DNA from: Roseivirga sp. UBA6052
Lineage (GTDB): Bacteria; Bacteroidota; Bacteroidia; Cytophagales; Cyclobacteriaceae
Direction of reading: 5' to 3'
Assembly: GCA_002427755.1 (NCBI GenBank)
Contig: DIYO01000009.1
Span: 251,296 to 315,295 of the forward strand
DNA length: 64,000 nt
Shown here: positions 1-7,370 of the stretch, in pieces
Numbering within the stretch: the first letter of the stretch is position 1
Layout of the letters: each line of letters starts with the position of its first letter
Position numbers and translations under genes: made by a program
Notes under the pieces: generated by a model
The model's database searches: none
The model's input: only the letters and a program-made list of their open reading frames with translations
What the model was told of the DNA's origin: nothing

Positions 1-498
1 GTAAGTTTAAATGCCAAAGTAGGCGCAGGCAGTATTGACGCGAGAAATGTTCAAATGAAAAATGTCAATGCTCGAATCGATCAAAACGGTCGTATCATCA
101 CAGACAATGCTCAGGTTATTAACCTAACGGGAGATGGATATGGTCAATTTGTTTACGACAGAGCTGATGTCTTAAACTGGACAGATAATACCTCTGAAAT
201 TGTGTCATCTACATTAGAAGAATTCAAGTACCAAGAAGACAATAAGAATGACGTACTCTATGTAGACCTCAAACTGAAAAACAACTCAGGTAAAAAAATA
301 GACATCGTATTCAGAGGCCCAATTGACGCCCCTTTTGGCTATGGAATTCCGATAAGAGCAAAAGGCGTGAAAAGTGAAAGACTACCGGTTGGAACGCGTA
401 TTTATCAAGAATCTCTTTTAGGTAAAGATAAACTATTACTCACTATAACTGAGGATAATAAAAACGAAACACTCAATCTATTCAGCGAATCTAAATAA
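1..498 (+). CDS. C-terminal part of an unknown protein (5' truncated by window edge)
   Basis: The reading frame is open from base 1 to a TAA at 496-498, so this is the last 165 codons of a longer gene that starts outside the window. The first internal ATG, at 55, is not a convincing start, because the upstream codons (VSLNAKVGAGSIDARN...) continue the same style of short beta-strand repeats. The visible part is rich in Asn, Asp, Gly and Val, with no membrane segment and no motif I recognise. It resembles the C-terminal portion of an auto-transporting or Toastrack/DUF4097-like beta-helical surface protein, but this is only an impression. It reads in the same direction as prfC, which has its own promoter-like element. 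Confidence 0.6.
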   Translation, partial: VSLNAKVGAGSIDARNVQMKNVNARIDQNGRIITDNAQVINLTGDGYGQFVYDRADVLNWTDNTSEIVSSTLEEFKYQEDNKNDVLYVDLKLKNNSGKKIDIVFRGPIDAPFGYGIPIRAKGVKSERLPVGTRIYQESLLGKDKLLLTITEDNKNETLNLFSESK

Positions 499-518
499 CA
501 TCACAATTTTTCATCTCA

Positions 519-557
519 GGAGGTGCATAGCTTAATTTTAAGTACTTTTGCACCTCC
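519..557. repeat. 9-bp perfect inverted repeat in front of prfC
   Basis: GGAGGTGCA at 519-527 is the exact reverse complement of TGCACCTCC at 549-557. The two arms are separated by 21 bases and end 11 bases before the prfC ATG. The right arm overlaps the 3' end of the -7-like element (543-550), so the pair could be a repressor site bracketing the promoter. If transcription starts further upstream, it could instead be an mRNA hairpin. The AGGAGG in the left arm is about 46 bases from the ATG and cannot be its ribosome binding site. Confidence 0.5.
543..550 (+). promoter_or_regulatory. Bacteroidota-type -7 element (TACTTTTG) of prfC
   Basis: TACTTTTG matches the TAnnTTTG consensus of the Bacteroidota primary sigma factor and is followed by CACC, as also seen before atpD. 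It lies 18 bases before the prfC ATG, which predicts a leader of roughly 12-14 bases. No good TTG is seen at the -33 position. Confidence 0.5.
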
Positions 558-568
558 ATTTTATTGAG

Positions 569-2149
569 ATGAGTTTAGTACAAGAGATAGATAAGCGCAG
601 GACCTTTGGTATCATCAGTCACCCCGATGCCGGGAAGACAACACTAACAGAGAAATTACTTCTTTTTGGTGGAGCCATTCAGAAAGCAGGAGCTGTAAAA
701 TCGAATAAAATCGATATGCATGCCCGTTCTGACTGGATGGATATTGAAAAGCAAAGAGGTATTTCTGTGGCTACCTCAGTAATGGCTTTTGAATATGAAG
801 GCCGAAGAATCAATCTACTCGATACACCGGGTCACCAAGACTTTGCAGAAGATACTTACCGTACACTTACCGCAGTCGACTCAGTGATTATGGTAATTGA
901 TTGTGTGAAAGGGGTAGAGATTCAGACAGAAAAACTGATGGAGGTCTGTCGTATGAGAAGTACTCCCGTTATCTCTTTCATCAATAAACTGGACCGTGAA
1001 GGTCGCGACCCTTATGACTTGCTTGATGAAATTGAAGGCAAGTTAGGCATCAATGTACACCCTCTCTCTTGGCCCATTGGAATGGGAAAAACCTTTAAAG
1101 GGGTTTACAGTCTTTACGATAAGAGCTTAAGGCTTTTCCAGGCAAGCCGCCAGCAATTACACGAAGAAGCTACACAAATTGAAGACATTAATAGCAGTGA
1201 GCTTGAGGACTACATTGGAGAGAAAGATGCTGCTCAGTTAAGAGAAGATGTCGAACTGCTAAGCGATCTATATGGCGACTTAGATGTTGATGATTATTTG
1301 AATGGTGATGTGGCGCCAGTGTTCTTTGGTTCCGCAGTTAACAATTTTGGGGTTAAAGAATTACTAGACACCTTCTTGAATATCTCTCCTCGCCCAAAAG
1401 GTAGAATGTTAGATGAAAAGTCCATTGAACCAGAATACAAAGACTTTACCGGTTTCGTTTTTAAGATACATGCCAACATGGATCCTAAACACAGGAACAG
1501 AATTGCCTTCTTAAGAATCTGCTCAGGTAAGTTCGAAAGAGGCTTAAATTACTACCATACGCGCCAAGACAAGAAATTCAGAATCTCTCAGGCAACTGCC
1601 TTTATGGCTCAAGACAAAGAGACTATTGACGAAGCCTATCCTGGAGATATCATTGGTCTTTACGATACCGGTAACTTCAAAATTGGCGATACACTCACCT
1701 TAGGAGAAAAAGGCATGTACCGTGGTATTCCTAGCTTCTCTCCTGAAATCTTTAGAGAGGTAATCAACAAAGACGCCATGAAAACCAAGCAGCTTGAAAA
1801 AGGACTAAGTCAGTTGATGGATGAAGGGGTAGCTCAGCTTTTTAACTTTGAGTTAGGCAGCAGGAAAGCGGTAGGCGTGGTAGGACAACTTCAATTTGAA
1901 GTAATTCAGCACCGATTGAAAAACGAATATGGTGCAACCGTAGAATTTGCCCCGATGCAGCTTTTTAAAGCATGCTGGATTTCTGCTGAAGATGAGAATA
2001 AGCTTAACGAGTTTATCAAGTCTAAGCAAAGACATATTGCCAGAGACAAAGATGGCAAGCTTGTCTTTATGGCCGAATCTAAAGCCTGGTTACAAATGGT
2101 ACAGGATAATTTCCCAGATATTCAATTCCACTTTACTAGCGAATTCTAA
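569..2149 (+). CDS. prfC: Peptide chain release factor 3 (RF3)
   Basis: RF3 is the translational GTPase that removes RF1/RF2 from the ribosome after termination. The protein has 526 residues, close to the 529 of the E. coli enzyme. The GTPase motifs are clear: HPDAGKTT at about 18-25, DTPGHQDF at about 85-92 and NKLD at 139-142. The C-terminal half contains the RF3 domain with the GVVGQLQFEV stretch. I start at ATG 569 (MSLVQEIDKR). A TTG seven codons upstream is in frame but lies in the promoter element. The stop codon shares one base with the next ATG (TAATG), so the RluA-type gene is probably translationally coupled. EF-G and LepA are excluded by length and by the C-terminal region. Confidence 0.95.
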   Translation: MSLVQEIDKRRTFGIISHPDAGKTTLTEKLLLFGGAIQKAGAVKSNKIDMHARSDWMDIEKQRGISVATSVMAFEYEGRRINLLDTPGHQDFAEDTYRTLTAVDSVIMVIDCVKGVEIQTEKLMEVCRMRSTPVISFINKLDREGRDPYDLLDEIEGKLGINVHPLSWPIGMGKTFKGVYSLYDKSLRLFQASRQQLHEEATQIEDINSSELEDYIGEKDAAQLREDVELLSDLYGDLDVDDYLNGDVAPVFFGSAVNNFGVKELLDTFLNISPRPKGRMLDEKSIEPEYKDFTGFVFKIHANMDPKHRNRIAFLRICSGKFERGLNYYHTRQDKKFRISQATAFMAQDKETIDEAYPGDIIGLYDTGNFKIGDTLTLGEKGMYRGIPSFSPEIFREVINKDAMKTKQLEKGLSQLMDEGVAQLFNFELGSRKAVGVVGQLQFEVIQHRLKNEYGATVEFAPMQLFKACWISAEDENKLNEFIKSKQRHIARDKDGKLVFMAESKAWLQMVQDNFPDIQFHFTSEF

Positions 2150-2874
2150 TGGAGAATATTGTACAGCCATTATATGAAGACAATCACTTATTGATTGTGA
2201 ATAAGCCTGCCGGAATACTGGTACAAGGTGATAAAACAGGTGATAAGAATCTCACCGATTACTGCAAAGAGTACATCAAAAAGAAATACGACAAACCTGG
2301 GGCTGTTTTTCTTCACCCATGCCATAGATTAGATCGCCCAGTAAGTGGTGCCATCGTATTCGCAAGAACCTCTAAGGCGTTGGAGCGAATGAACAAGTTG
2401 TTTGCTTCTAAGAAGGTGCAAAAGACCTATTGGGCAATCGTAAAAAAGCATCCACCTCAAAAAAAGGGAAGGTTGGTTAGCTGGTTGGTGAAGGATCCAA
2501 AAAGAAATGTAACCACAGCCTATGCCGAACCAGTAGACGGAGGGCTTAAGGCAGAAACAGACTTTAAAGTACTAGGAAAACTCAATAACCATTTCTTAAT
2601 TGAAGTAGAGCCTAGAACAGGTAGGCCGCATCAAATCAGAGTGCATTTATCCGAAATGGGCTCACCCATTCGAGGCGATCTGAGATATGGATTCTCAAAG
2701 CCGAATCCAGACAAAAGCATAAACCTACATGCTAGAAGAATCTACTTTGAGCACCCGGTTAAAAAAGAACCTGTTGTGGTAAGAGCAGGTCTTCCAAACG
2801 ACCAATTCTGGGAGCAATTCTTGACCCTTGAAACCATTAAAGTAAAAGATAAAGACACAGATAGACTTTACTGA
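2149..2874 (+). CDS. RluA-family RNA pseudouridine synthase
   Basis: This enzyme isomerises uridine to pseudouridine in rRNA or tRNA. The family signature HRLDRPVSG, with the catalytic Asp at residue 62, is present. The later RTGRPHQIRVHL motif (about residues 158-169) is typical of RluA/RluC/RluD. The protein has 241 residues and no N-terminal S4 domain, so it is a short catalytic-domain-only member and the exact target uridine cannot be assigned. It overlaps the prfC stop by one base and is probably co-transcribed with it. This pairs two translation-related genes. Confidence 0.88.
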   Translation: MENIVQPLYEDNHLLIVNKPAGILVQGDKTGDKNLTDYCKEYIKKKYDKPGAVFLHPCHRLDRPVSGAIVFARTSKALERMNKLFASKKVQKTYWAIVKKHPPQKKGRLVSWLVKDPKRNVTTAYAEPVDGGLKAETDFKVLGKLNNHFLIEVEPRTGRPHQIRVHLSEMGSPIRGDLRYGFSKPNPDKSINLHARRIYFEHPVKKEPVVVRAGLPNDQFWEQFLTLETIKVKDKDTDRLY

Positions 2875-2926
2875 GATAAGTCATTTTATTTCGGTCTTTT
2901 GGATAAGAACTTTACAGTTGTAAAGG

Positions 2927-3445
2927 ATGTCTAGACCAAAGAATAAAGCACAATTATTGGAAGCTGCTCACACCAATTTCAGCAGCCTAGTTGGCTACAT
3001 TCAAGAATACCCTCATCTAAAATTTATTGAGTTTCCAGAAGGTTATCTCAATAGAAATTCTTCTGATGTGCTTGCCCATTTATACCATTGGCATCTTATG
3101 TTATTGAATTGGTATGAAGTGGGAATGAAAGGTGAAAAACCTCATATTCCGGCCAAAGGCTACACATGGAAAACTACTCCTGAATTGAACATTGAGATTC
3201 AAGCCAAGTATAGAAACATAACATTTGATGAAGCTCTAGTTCGATTCTCGCTATCGCATAATAAGTTGATTCATCTAATTGAATCGCATACAGATGAAGA
3301 ACTTTTCACAAAGAAGAAGTATAAATGGACGAGCTCTACCTCTTTAGGTGCCTATCTTATTTCTGCTACCAGTAGCCACTACGATTGGGCTCAGAAGCTC
3401 ATTAAAAAATGTGGTAAAAAAGTCTTAGCCAATTCAATCGTTTGA
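2927..3445 (+). CDS. ClbS/DfsB-family four-helix-bundle protein
   Basis: The 172-residue protein has the DUF1706/ClbS pattern: DVLAHLYHWHLMLLNWY at about residues 46-62, KGEKPHIPAKGYTWKT at about 67-82, and a C-terminal SSHYDWAQKLI. The family belongs to the DinB-like fold. Its characterised member ClbS hydrolyses and detoxifies colibactin, while DfsB is named from a survival phenotype. Nothing resembling a colibactin cluster lies nearby, so a general detoxification or resistance role is inferred rather than shown. No signal peptide is seen, so it is probably cytoplasmic. It lies 52 bases after the pseudouridine synthase. Confidence 0.82.
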   Translation: MSRPKNKAQLLEAAHTNFSSLVGYIQEYPHLKFIEFPEGYLNRNSSDVLAHLYHWHLMLLNWYEVGMKGEKPHIPAKGYTWKTTPELNIEIQAKYRNITFDEALVRFSLSHNKLIHLIESHTDEELFTKKKYKWTSSTSLGAYLISATSSHYDWAQKLIKKCGKKVLANSIV

Positions 3446-3499
3446 TCTAAAATCATGAAAATCAGCAGGGTAATTCAAATCAGTTCGAGAAATTAGTTT

Positions 3500-4801
3500 A
3501 TGCGCCAAGAATTAATCAGACCGGGAGCGTCTGAACTCTCTTACGAAATACGAGAAATTGTAAAGAAAGCAGACCAACTTAAGGCGCTGGGAGAAACTAT
3601 CTATTGGGAGAACATTGGGGACCCTATTCAAAAGCATGCTAAGATTCCTGATTGGATCAAAAGCATAGTGAGTGATTTAGGGCAGAATGATAAATCTTAT
3701 GGATACTCTCATTCTATGGGTATCAAATCCGTTCGGCAATTCTTAGCAGAACGAAATAATGAGTTGGGTGGAGCTCAAATTGATGAAGACGACATTATCT
3801 TTTTCAACGGATTAGGAGATGGTATCTCTACACTTTATCAGTTCATCAATCCAACCTCTAGGATTATTGGTCCGTCACCTGCTTATTCCACTCACTCAAG
3901 TGGAGAAGCAGCTCATGCCAATGCAGAGCCTATTACTTATGTCTTAAGACCTTCGAGAGGCTGGCTACCCGATATTGATGATCTGTATAATCAGGTAATG
4001 TACAACCAGAGTATTGTTGGAATTCTCATCATTAATCCTGATAACCCAACAGGGATGGTTTATCCAGAGGAAACGCTCATTGAGATTATCGATATAGCCC
4101 GTCAATTCGATCTGTTTGTCATTAGTGACGAAATCTATGGTGCCATCACCTATAATGGTGCCAAGCACTACGCCTTATCAGAAATTATTGAAGATGTACC
4201 GGGAGTAGCCTTAAAAGGAATGTCTAAGGATGTACCCTGGCCAGGCTCCCGCTGTGGTTGGATGGAATTCTACAATCGAGGCTCTGACAGAATATTCAAT
4301 AACCTGTACAACACTTTAGCCAGTGCAAAAATGATGGAAGTCTGCTCAACCACTTTGCCTCAAATGGCTATTCCTAAAATCTATGGAGACCCAAGATTTC
4401 CTGATTATCGTTTGAAAGAAAATAAGAAGATTGGGAAACGGAGCGAGGTAATTACAAACCTTTTAGCAGACCTACCTCAACTTTATTTCAACCCAACGCA
4501 AGGTGCCTTTTACAACACCATTGTTTTTAAACCGGGCGTCCTGACCAATACGCAAACTCTCGAAATTGAAAATTCGGATTGTGAAAAACTACTGGAAGAA
4601 TGGCTTTCAGAACCTAATATTAAACCCGATAAGCGATTTGTGTATTATCTATTAGCCGCAAAAGGGGTCTGTGTAGTTCCTATCTCCTCCTTCTGTTCTG
4701 ACCTTATGGGATTTAGGGTAACCTTGCTTGAAGAGGATGAGCAGCTTCTTCTTGAAACCTTTACCCGAATAAAAGAAGCGGTGATTGAGTACTGCGGCTA
4801 A
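3500..4801 (+). CDS. Class I/II PLP-dependent aminotransferase
   Basis: A fold-type I aminotransferase of 433 residues. The conserved NPDNPTG (about residues 176-182), SDEIYG (about 211-216) and the PLP-lysine region LKGMSKDVPWPGSRCGW (about 237-253) are all visible. The final R-F-x-V near residue 407 fits the substrate-carboxylate arginine. It resembles alanine/glutamate-pyruvate-type enzymes of Bacteroidota more than the aspartate aminotransferase at 29090-30292. The substrate cannot be fixed from sequence. The start ATG 3500 is 54 bases after the ClbS-like gene, with no clear ribosome binding site, as usual in this group. Confidence 0.88.
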   Translation: MRQELIRPGASELSYEIREIVKKADQLKALGETIYWENIGDPIQKHAKIPDWIKSIVSDLGQNDKSYGYSHSMGIKSVRQFLAERNNELGGAQIDEDDIIFFNGLGDGISTLYQFINPTSRIIGPSPAYSTHSSGEAAHANAEPITYVLRPSRGWLPDIDDLYNQVMYNQSIVGILIINPDNPTGMVYPEETLIEIIDIARQFDLFVISDEIYGAITYNGAKHYALSEIIEDVPGVALKGMSKDVPWPGSRCGWMEFYNRGSDRIFNNLYNTLASAKMMEVCSTTLPQMAIPKIYGDPRFPDYRLKENKKIGKRSEVITNLLADLPQLYFNPTQGAFYNTIVFKPGVLTNTQTLEIENSDCEKLLEEWLSEPNIKPDKRFVYYLLAAKGVCVVPISSFCSDLMGFRVTLLEEDEQLLLETFTRIKEAVIEYCG

Positions 4802-4807
4802 TGTCGT

Positions 4808-4836
4808 GTACTTGGTACTTGGTACTGAGTACTTGG
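4808..4836. repeat. Short tandem GTACTTG-type repeat
   Basis: Three to four imperfect copies of a 7-8 base unit (GTACTTG, GTACTTG, GTACTGA, GTACTTG) sit in the 51-base gap between two plus-strand genes. Because GTAC is self-complementary, the region can fold in several registers. A related string (TTGAGTACTGAGTCTTGAG) recurs at 25031-25049, so this may be a genome-wide intergenic repeat. Confidence 0.45.
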
Positions 4837-4852
4837 AAGAGTATCTTCCAAT

Positions 4853-5539
4853 ATGAAAAAAGCACTCCGCATAATTAGCTTCCTCTTTTTAGGGTTAATC
4901 CTAATTCTCTTTATAGGCTACCTTGCTCTAAACGAAAGCAAACCGGTAGGTAATCCAAGCCAAGAAGCCGATGATTTGGCAAGAAAAGTTGAGCTAGCCA
5001 TGAATAAAGTAGCTTGGGATTCCACGAAAACTGTTAGTTGGACCTTCAGAGGAGAACACCACTATGATTGGGATAAAGAAGCCAATGTGGTAAATGTAAA
5101 ATGGGGAGAGAATGAGGTCATTTTAGAACCAGCTTCGGCTTCTGGAGTGGTTATGAATGGTGAAAACTATAGTGCTGAAGAAAGTCAAAGTCTTATAAAA
5201 ACAGCATGGGATTACTTCAATAATGATGGCTTCTGGCTATCCGCACCATATAAATTATTCGATCCGGGCACAGAAAGAAGTTTAGTTACACTCGGAGATG
5301 GCCGAGAAGGCCTTATGGTAACCTATACCTCCGGAGGCACTACGCCAGGTGATTCATACGTGTGGATAGTAGACGAAAACTATAAACCCATAGCCATTAA
5401 AATGTGGGTGCAAATTCTGCCTCTTGGTGGAATGGAATTTACATGGGAGAACTACCAAACGCTACCTTCTGGTGCTTTGGTTGCTCAAGATCATTTCCTT
5501 TTTGGTAAGATGAATGTTGACATTAGCGACCTAAACTAG
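4853..5539 (+). CDS. Unknown single-membrane-segment protein
   Basis: 228 residues with an N-terminal hydrophobic segment (about residues 5-26) preceded by KK and no lipobox, so it is a signal anchor or uncleaved signal. The rest is a soluble, Trp-rich, mostly beta-looking domain without recognised catalytic motifs. Such proteins are common in Bacteroidota as periplasmic hypothetical proteins. The stop is two bases before the next ATG, so it forms a pair with the 99-residue membrane protein that follows. I do not recognise the family. Confidence 0.75.
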   Translation: MKKALRIISFLFLGLILILFIGYLALNESKPVGNPSQEADDLARKVELAMNKVAWDSTKTVSWTFRGEHHYDWDKEANVVNVKWGENEVILEPASASGVVMNGENYSAEESQSLIKTAWDYFNNDGFWLSAPYKLFDPGTERSLVTLGDGREGLMVTYTSGGTTPGDSYVWIVDENYKPIAIKMWVQILPLGGMEFTWENYQTLPSGALVAQDHFLFGKMNVDISDLN

Positions 5540-5541
5540 AT

Positions 5542-5841
5542 ATGGAAAGCAAGCACACACAAGCACTGAGAAAAATTATGGACGCTGAGATAGTCTTATT
5601 TTTTATTGGCTATATAATCTTTAGTACGGCTAAAAACGATCTCATTCCGCGTGAATTATTACCATTTAGTGGGATACCAGTGCTTATTAATTTTTGGTTA
5701 CTGACTAAACACTTCAACCTAATGAAGCAGATTGTCTCTGAAGATCATCTGAATAAATCATCAGTGCAAAGAAGATTCTACCTGAACGCCTTTATGGACG
5801 GGCTTCTATTTATTCTAATCCTCTGGGAGATTTTTGGATAA
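5542..5841 (+). CDS. Small membrane protein of unknown function
   Basis: 99 residues with about three hydrophobic segments (about residues 16-28, 40-54 and 84-98), and a basic/polar loop between them. It has no motif. It follows the preceding gene by two bases and is probably co-translated with it. Beyond 'integral membrane', nothing can be inferred. Confidence 0.7.
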   Translation: MESKHTQALRKIMDAEIVLFFIGYIIFSTAKNDLIPRELLPFSGIPVLINFWLLTKHFNLMKQIVSEDHLNKSSVQRRFYLNAFMDGLLFILILWEIFG

Positions 5842-5871
5842 CTTTTAATCTTCATTCCCACGTCAGCTTAG

Positions 5872-5923
5872 GCTAAAGCTTTAGCAGAGGAGCAATGCGA
5901 GATTCAGCATAAGTTGTTATGCT
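5872..5923. repeat. Perfect palindrome and hairpin in a convergent gap
   Basis: GCTAAAGCTTTAGC at 5872-5885 is a perfect 14-base palindrome. AGCATAA (5906-5912) pairs exactly with TTATGCT (5917-5923) over a 4-base loop. Both lie in the 192-base gap between the convergent genes ending at 5841 and 6034, where transcription from both sides must stop. Neither has a long T tract, so they are not classical terminators. Confidence 0.45.
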
Positions 5924-5966
5924 AACTTCAAAGAAAAATTTTGGTATGATCTAATAAAGAAAGTCA

Positions 5967-6024
5967 TTTCGAACAGAGTGAGAAATCTAATCTCATACAG
6001 CAGATCTCTCACTCCATTCGAGAT
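5967..6024. repeat. Long imperfect inverted repeat (GTCATTTCGA-type intergenic element)
   Basis: Arms of 22 bases (5967-5988 and 6003-6024) are complementary at 18 positions around a 14-base loop. The core TTTCGAACagAGTGAGAAATCT resembles intergenic hairpin repeats that I associate with Bacteroidota genomes. It lies just downstream of the stop of the convergent metalloprotease gene and may act as a bidirectional transcription or mRNA 3'-end signal. Confidence 0.5.
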
Positions 6025-6033
6025 TACTAAAGA

Positions 6034-7023
6034 TTACCAATTCGGATCAATAGGCGGAGTGCCTTTAAAGTGAATAACATAGTCTCCATACAGCGGGTCG
6101 TAGTAGTGGCCACCTTCTTTATAGTCTTCATTCCAGACTTTCTTTCCATTTTCCATACGGTACAGAAAAGGAGACAATAAAAGCCTCTCTAAATGCCAAC
6201 GGCCTTCTTCACCCGAAGGGATATCTTCGCCATCACCGTAAAGCATTAAGCCACCATCGGCATATACTTCATGGCCAGGATGCGTCTCTTTATACTCATG
6301 ACTTACGTTCATCAATTTATGCCCCAACTCATGCGCAATAGTTCTTCTCGAACGGTCTCCTCTCTGCAGGTTAGATATAGAAATAACACCACGGTGCTTC
6401 TTAGGTAGATTATTGACATAGGAATAAGTAGGGAATGAAAGTCCACCGGTTCTAACAGAATTAATGGTCCAGTTTCTACCTTCAGCTACCGTCAAGAAAG
6501 GGTAGAAAACATCCTGCAGAACAATTAAATATATAGTCCTATCACTCTCAGGATCATCCTCAATAATATGTGTTAATGCATCTTTGGCTTTCTCCGTCAA
6601 ACGAGCAGGATTCCGCTGCATATTGACATAAGTATTGTTGTATTCTGTAGCGGGTACTTGTGGAATCTCATTGGCTTGAATAGCCAAGTAGCTAGGGTCA
6701 ATAGCCCCGGTTCTGGCGAACTTCAATCTTAATTGAACGCCTGTTGGTTTGTAGATTTCCTTAGCTGCTAAGAAACTCTCCTTCATTTTTTCAAGGGTTA
6801 CCTTATCAAAATCGGGGTCAAGGTTTGAAGGAAAGTAGATACCAATATCGGTGGTCAGTTTGTCATCTTCAAGATCTGCATTGGTAGTATTAAGATCCCA
6901 TGAAGCGATATCTTGCCATTGGGCTTTCGGGATTTGTACTGCCTGACCTTCCTCCTGTTCTTGAACGTTACAAGAAAGTATTGCGATTGATAAAAGGAAT
7001 ATACTGGCGTATTTCAAGGTCAT
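6034..7023 (-). CDS. Predicted zinc metalloprotease lipoprotein
   Basis: A 329-residue exported protein. Starting at ATG 7023 gives a clean lipoprotein signal with AILSC (Cys about 18). A TTG 14 codons further up lies inside the atpC terminator and is unlikely. The zincin motif HELGH occurs at about residues 231-235, with a further His at 242. That is one residue further than the third ligand of metzincins (HExxHxxGxxH), so the family assignment is open. The context IAHELGHKLMN supports real zinc binding. It is anchored in the outer or inner membrane facing the periplasm or surface. The substrate is unknown and the neighbours (atpDC) do not help. Confidence 0.75.
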   Translation of the reverse strand: MTLKYASIFLLSIAILSCNVQEQEEGQAVQIPKAQWQDIASWDLNTTNADLEDDKLTTDIGIYFPSNLDPDFDKVTLEKMKESFLAAKEIYKPTGVQLRLKFARTGAIDPSYLAIQANEIPQVPATEYNNTYVNMQRNPARLTEKAKDALTHIIEDDPESDRTIYLIVLQDVFYPFLTVAEGRNWTINSVRTGGLSFPTYSYVNNLPKKHRGVISISNLQRGDRSRRTIAHELGHKLMNVSHEYKETHPGHEVYADGGLMLYGDGEDIPSGEEGRWHLERLLLSPFLYRMENGKKVWNEDYKEGGHYYDPLYGDYVIHFKGTPPIDPNW

Positions 7024-7064
7024 ATAACAAGATAGTGATTTAATAAACTTGTTTTGACCTAACA

Positions 7065-7099
7065 AAAAAGCCCATCCTGATTGCTCAAGACGGGCTTTT
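7065..7099 (-). terminator. Rho-independent terminator of atpDC
   Basis: On the minus strand AAAAGCCCGTC pairs with GATGGGCTTTT (one mismatch) around a 13-base loop and continues into a T tract. It begins 18 bases after the atpC stop. It separates the ATP synthase operon from the metalloprotease gene. Confidence 0.85.
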
Positions 7100-7116
7100 C
7101 TTTAAACTCTATATTT

Positions 7117-7365
7117 TTAGTCTTCCAGTACTGACTCTGCTAAAACTACTACCTTGTTTTGCAGTACTTCAACAACACCACCATCGATTATTACCTTCTC
7201 TTCTTTACCAGAAGAAACAATTCTCATTTCACCTTTACCCAATGCTGAGATCATAGGTGCGTGGTTATTCAATACCTGAAACTCACCGTCACTTCCAGGG
7301 AAAACTACTGAAGTGGCCTCTCCCTCAAATACTTTCTTGTCCGGTGTTACAACTTCTAATTGCAT
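7117..7365 (-). CDS. atpC: ATP synthase F1 subunit epsilon
   Basis: 82 residues of the epsilon beta-sandwich domain, with MQLEVVTPDKKVFEGEATSV, the FPGSDGEFQVLNNHAPMISAL core and a terminal LAES. The C-terminal helical hairpin found in E. coli epsilon (about 139 residues) is absent. This is normal for Bacteroidota and removes the classical inhibitory arm. The gene lies five bases after atpD and ends before a strong terminator. The protein couples the catalytic head to the c-ring via gamma. Confidence 0.93.
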   Translation of the reverse strand: MQLEVVTPDKKVFEGEATSVVFPGSDGEFQVLNNHAPMISALGKGEMRIVSSGKEEKVIIDGGVVEVLQNKVVVLAESVLED

Positions 7366-7370
7366 AATTC

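Noticed and set aside
518..523. AGGAGG as a Shine-Dalgarno site for prfC
   Set aside because: It is about 46 bases from the ATG, far outside ribosome-binding distance, and this group rarely uses Shine-Dalgarno sequences.
2927..3445. ClbS-like gene as a sign of a colibactin-type cluster
   Set aside because: No NRPS or PKS genes are near; family members are widespread outside such clusters.
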